Positions 61,811 to 64,000 of a stretch of DNA of 64,000 nucleotides are shown here, in pieces (the stretch's first letter is position 1; each line of letters starts with the position of its first letter). The DNA is taken from contig DAOSPF010000007.1 of assembly GCA_035374585.1 (NCBI GenBank), positions 1 to 64,000 on the forward strand, in the 5' to 3' direction. The translations under genes were made by a program, and so were the position numbers. The notes beneath the pieces were generated by a model, which was not told the DNA's origin, did no database searches, and saw only the letters and a list, made by a program, of their open reading frames with translations. Source of the stretch: JAKPQD01 sp029572965. Lineage in GTDB: Bacteria; Bacteroidota; Bacteroidia; Bacteroidales; DTGW01.

Positions 61811-63852
61811 AATGCTTTGGTTTTTAAAAAGTTCAACAAAGTGTCTATATTTTGGTTTATTGATGTGTAAATCAGTATAATCATGATAAATACCAGGCCA
61901 TAAAGCAGGTAAACCTGTATATTGCCGTTTTGCAGGAACGTAAACCTGTTTAATGCCAGCCTTAACAATTTTATAGGCTTATCAATCAGCCATATTTCAA
62001 TGTAATCAAGTATATGCGTTGAATGTTCTATCTTTGAAGGATACAAACCCTTTGCAGCCTTCTTTTTCTTTATTGTTTTAAAAATAAACTCAGCTAACTT
62101 CCTATATTCTCTGATAAAAGAGCTGCCTGAATATTGCATGGCTACTGTTTCTCCGGTATAACCGCATCCCCAGGTATGATCTTCTTTTTTGACTTTATTT
62201 ACAACTATAGCTTTTCTGAGAATGATTACTGTTGCTATGATTAAGATAAAACAAATCGAGAACCACCCAATATGGGTAGCTTCGCGTAAATACGTTTCGA
62301 TTTCAGGCTGATAAATGACAAATTGCGAGGTATGTACTTTCAATGATGAAATAAGAGAAAATAAGGTTTTGTTCAATAAAAATGGTGCAAATCCAATGAT
62401 AGCAATTGCTATAGCTAATAAAAACAAGGGATATATCATATTTCCATTGTCTGTATTTTTGTATTCAAGCTTTGTTTCACGTTTATTGCCTAAAAATATT
62501 ATTCCTGTTGCTTTGGTAAAGCACATCAATGCCAAACCGCCTATCAACGCCATGATGATAATACCAAACAATGCCCAAAATGATAAGATAAAATAACCCC
62601 CTTGCAAGCCATTATACAACCCGACATACATCATAAATTCGGATACAAAACCGTTAAATGGAGGAATTCCGCATATTGCAATAGCTCCACTCATGAAAAG
62701 CATTGTGGTTTTTGGCAATTGTTTGTTCAATCCCCCTAAACGGTCAATATTCATAGTATGGGCCGACTGATATATGTTTCCAGAACAAAAGAATAACAAT
62801 GATTTAAAGAGTGCATGGTTCCAAACATGCAGTAATGCCCCGCTGAACCCTAATACAAAAAGCAAAGGCATGTTGTAGGCTATGCCAAGGCAGCCAATGC
62901 CTATACCAATGCCAATCAGACCTATATTTTCAATGCTATGATAGGCGAGCATCTTTTTAAGGTTGTGTTGTACTATGGCAAGCATAACACCATATAGCCC
63001 GGAAACCAATGAAAGAAATAAAATGATGTATCCTGTTATGCAAAAATCAGGATGCACAATGAATAACATGCGAATAATGCCAAAAATACCAATTTTTATA
63101 ACCACTCCGGACATAATTCCTGATATATGTGCAGGAGCAGCCGGGTGTGCAACCGGAAGCCATACATGAAACGGAAATATACCTGCCTTTATCCCAAATC
63201 CTATGAAAAATAACCCGTAAATTATAAGCTTGGTGCTGTTAGGTGCTGATAACATATAGCTGGCCATAGCTTCAAAATCGTAAGAACCTGTATTAGCTTT
63301 TCCCCAAAGAAATGCGACAAAAAGCATTAGCAATCCTATATGTGACACGATAAAATAATACATACCAGCTCGAAGTACTTCGCTTTTATGGCTTTCAAAA
63401 ATTACCAATACGGTAATGCTTATGGTCATTATTTCCCAAACAAAAAGAAAAACTAAGCTGTTTTGTATAAGACAAATATCTATTAATGATATAAGACCAA
63501 GTATGAAAGCTGCATAGTGTAGTTTTGTTTCTGAAGTCCTTTCGGGGTAATGTTTTAAATATCCCTTACTATAAAAATAGCCTATAGTAAAAACGAAAGC
63601 AATAATACTTATAAACCAAGCTGAGAGATAATCAGCTTTTAGTGTTATCGGGCCTGTGATAATATTACCAGAATAAGTAAAAATTTGGGTACCGTTATAG
63701 AAAACCAATACAGATAAAGCAATAGAGAGAGAAAAGAGTAAACAAAAAACAACAGATGTCATCATTTTATTAGCTTTTGAGCCCACCAAAGGGATGGCAA
63801 CAACTGCTGCCAGTCCTATTATATTGAGTATTTCAAAGCCAGGTTTAATCAT
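61807..63852 (-). CDS. HyfB/NuoL-like ion-translocating membrane subunit
   Basis: A 681-residue protein of the Nuo L/M/N family with about sixteen helices and a long C-terminal extension, as in HyfB and NuoL: FLFVWEIMTISITVLVIFE, GIFPFHVWLPVAHPAAPAHISG (read in parts), AYHSIENIGLIGIG, HALFKSLLFFCSG. It is the larger of the two complete antiporter-like subunits here. A partial paralogue starts 15 bases upstream in the operon. Confidence 0.92.
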   Translation of the reverse strand: MIKPGFEILNIIGLAAVVAIPLVGSKANKMMTSVVFCLLFSLSIALSVLVFYNGTQIFTYSGNIITGPITLKADYLSAWFISIIAFVFTIGYFYSKGYLKHYPERTSETKLHYAAFILGLISLIDICLIQNSLVFLFVWEIMTISITVLVIFESHKSEVLRAGMYYFIVSHIGLLMLFVAFLWGKANTGSYDFEAMASYMLSAPNSTKLIIYGLFFIGFGIKAGIFPFHVWLPVAHPAAPAHISGIMSGVVIKIGIFGIIRMLFIVHPDFCITGYIILFLSLVSGLYGVMLAIVQHNLKKMLAYHSIENIGLIGIGIGIGCLGIAYNMPLLFVLGFSGALLHVWNHALFKSLLFFCSGNIYQSAHTMNIDRLGGLNKQLPKTTMLFMSGAIAICGIPPFNGFVSEFMMYVGLYNGLQGGYFILSFWALFGIIIMALIGGLALMCFTKATGIIFLGNKRETKLEYKNTDNGNMIYPLFLLAIAIAIIGFAPFLLNKTLFSLISSLKVHTSQFVIYQPEIETYLREATHIGWFSICFILIIATVIILRKAIVVNKVKKEDHTWGCGYTGETVAMQYSGSSFIREYRKLAEFIFKTIKKKKAAKGLYPSKIEHSTHILDYIEIWLIDKPIKLLRLALNRFTFLQNGNIQVYLLYGLVFIMIILIYTSINQNIDTLLNFLKTKAL

Positions 63853-63867
63853 TTCTTTTATTTTCCT

Positions 63868-63999
63868 TTATCTGATGATATTCCAGAATGATCCTATCAA
63901 TATAATCAACAAAAATACTATTCCGTACAACAAATATAATTGAACTTGCCCGTTTTGTATGAACCTGAACAAAGAAATCATACGGTTAACCAAATTTGT
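63868..63999 (-). CDS. C-terminal end of another HyfB-like subunit, cut by window
   Basis: Reading the minus strand from 63999 to the stop at 63868 gives 43 residues ending IQNGQVQLYLLYGIVFLLII and GSFWNIIR. These resemble the end of the gene at 61807-63852 (FLQNGNIQVYLLYGLVFIM), so a second HyfB/NuoL-like gene precedes it in the operon. The rest lies beyond the window. Confidence 0.75.
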   Translation of the reverse strand, partial: TNLVNRMISLFRFIQNGQVQLYLLYGIVFLLIILIGSFWNIIR

Positions 64000-64000
64000 A

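Noticed and set aside
1..64000. tRNA, rRNA, riboswitch and CRISPR features
   Set aside because: No cloverleaf-like or ribosomal sequence, no conserved riboswitch core and no repeat-spacer array was recognised by eye on either strand.

Overview
This is a stretch of a Bacteroidota (Bacteroidetes) chromosome of roughly 40% G+C. The evidence is type IX secretion C-terminal domains (2045-3121, 10362-12620), a sigma/FecR/TonB-dependent receptor module, GH9 and GH97 glycosidases, and many genes preceded by the Bacteroidetes -7 element TAnnTTTG rather than an E. coli type promoter. Most of the window is core housekeeping sequence. I see no rRNA or tRNA gene, CRISPR array, transposase or prophage.

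Layout. 1-7.1 kb: PAP2 phosphatase, a methyltransferase, two secreted proteins, a TPR protein with an FtsB/DivIC-like partner, and surE. 7.2-12.6 kb: MacB-type permease, YgiQ-type radical SAM protein, secreted GH9 cellulase. 12.6-18.0 kb (minus strand): LysM lytic transglycosylase, TatA, RseP-type protease, dxr, M23 peptidase, SORL protein. 18.3-24.3 kb: YqeY, small envelope proteins, YitT, a sugar-binding lipoprotein, an MFS transporter, a HAD phosphatase. 24.4-27.4 kb: an accessory island with a mixed DpnI/DpnII-type locus. 27.7-32.8 kb: ECF sigma, FecR, TonB receptor, lipoprotein. 32.8-45.9 kb: alkaline phosphatase, galM, gpsA, pgi, lolD-like, TIGR02757, trmN6-like, a two-component system, TatA, rlmH, a DUF5678-like/retropepsin pair, nadC, a second YitT. 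46-56.5 kb: chemoreceptor-like protein, GH97, aspS, pyk, xerD-like, plsY, a LysM/periplasmic-binding fusion. 56.5-64 kb (minus): an operon resembling hydrogenase-4/complex I that continues past the window edge.

Two loci deserve most attention. (1) At 24.5-27.3 kb a GATC adenine methylase (DpnM type), a DpnI-type endonuclease (cuts only methylated GATC), a DpnD-like protein and a second methylase (DpnA type) lie in one operon. In pneumococcus the DpnI and DpnII cassettes are mutually exclusive. Here both methylases are damaged at the ends facing the DpnI genes, and GATC is very rare across the whole window (34 sites by eye). (2) At 56.5-64 kb the hydrogenase-like complex has lost the NiFe-binding cysteines, three of four proximal-cluster cysteines and one of two ferredoxin clusters. 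It should be an ion-translocating relative of the Ehr type rather than a hydrogenase.

Family assignments are from reading the proteins by eye; no database search was run.
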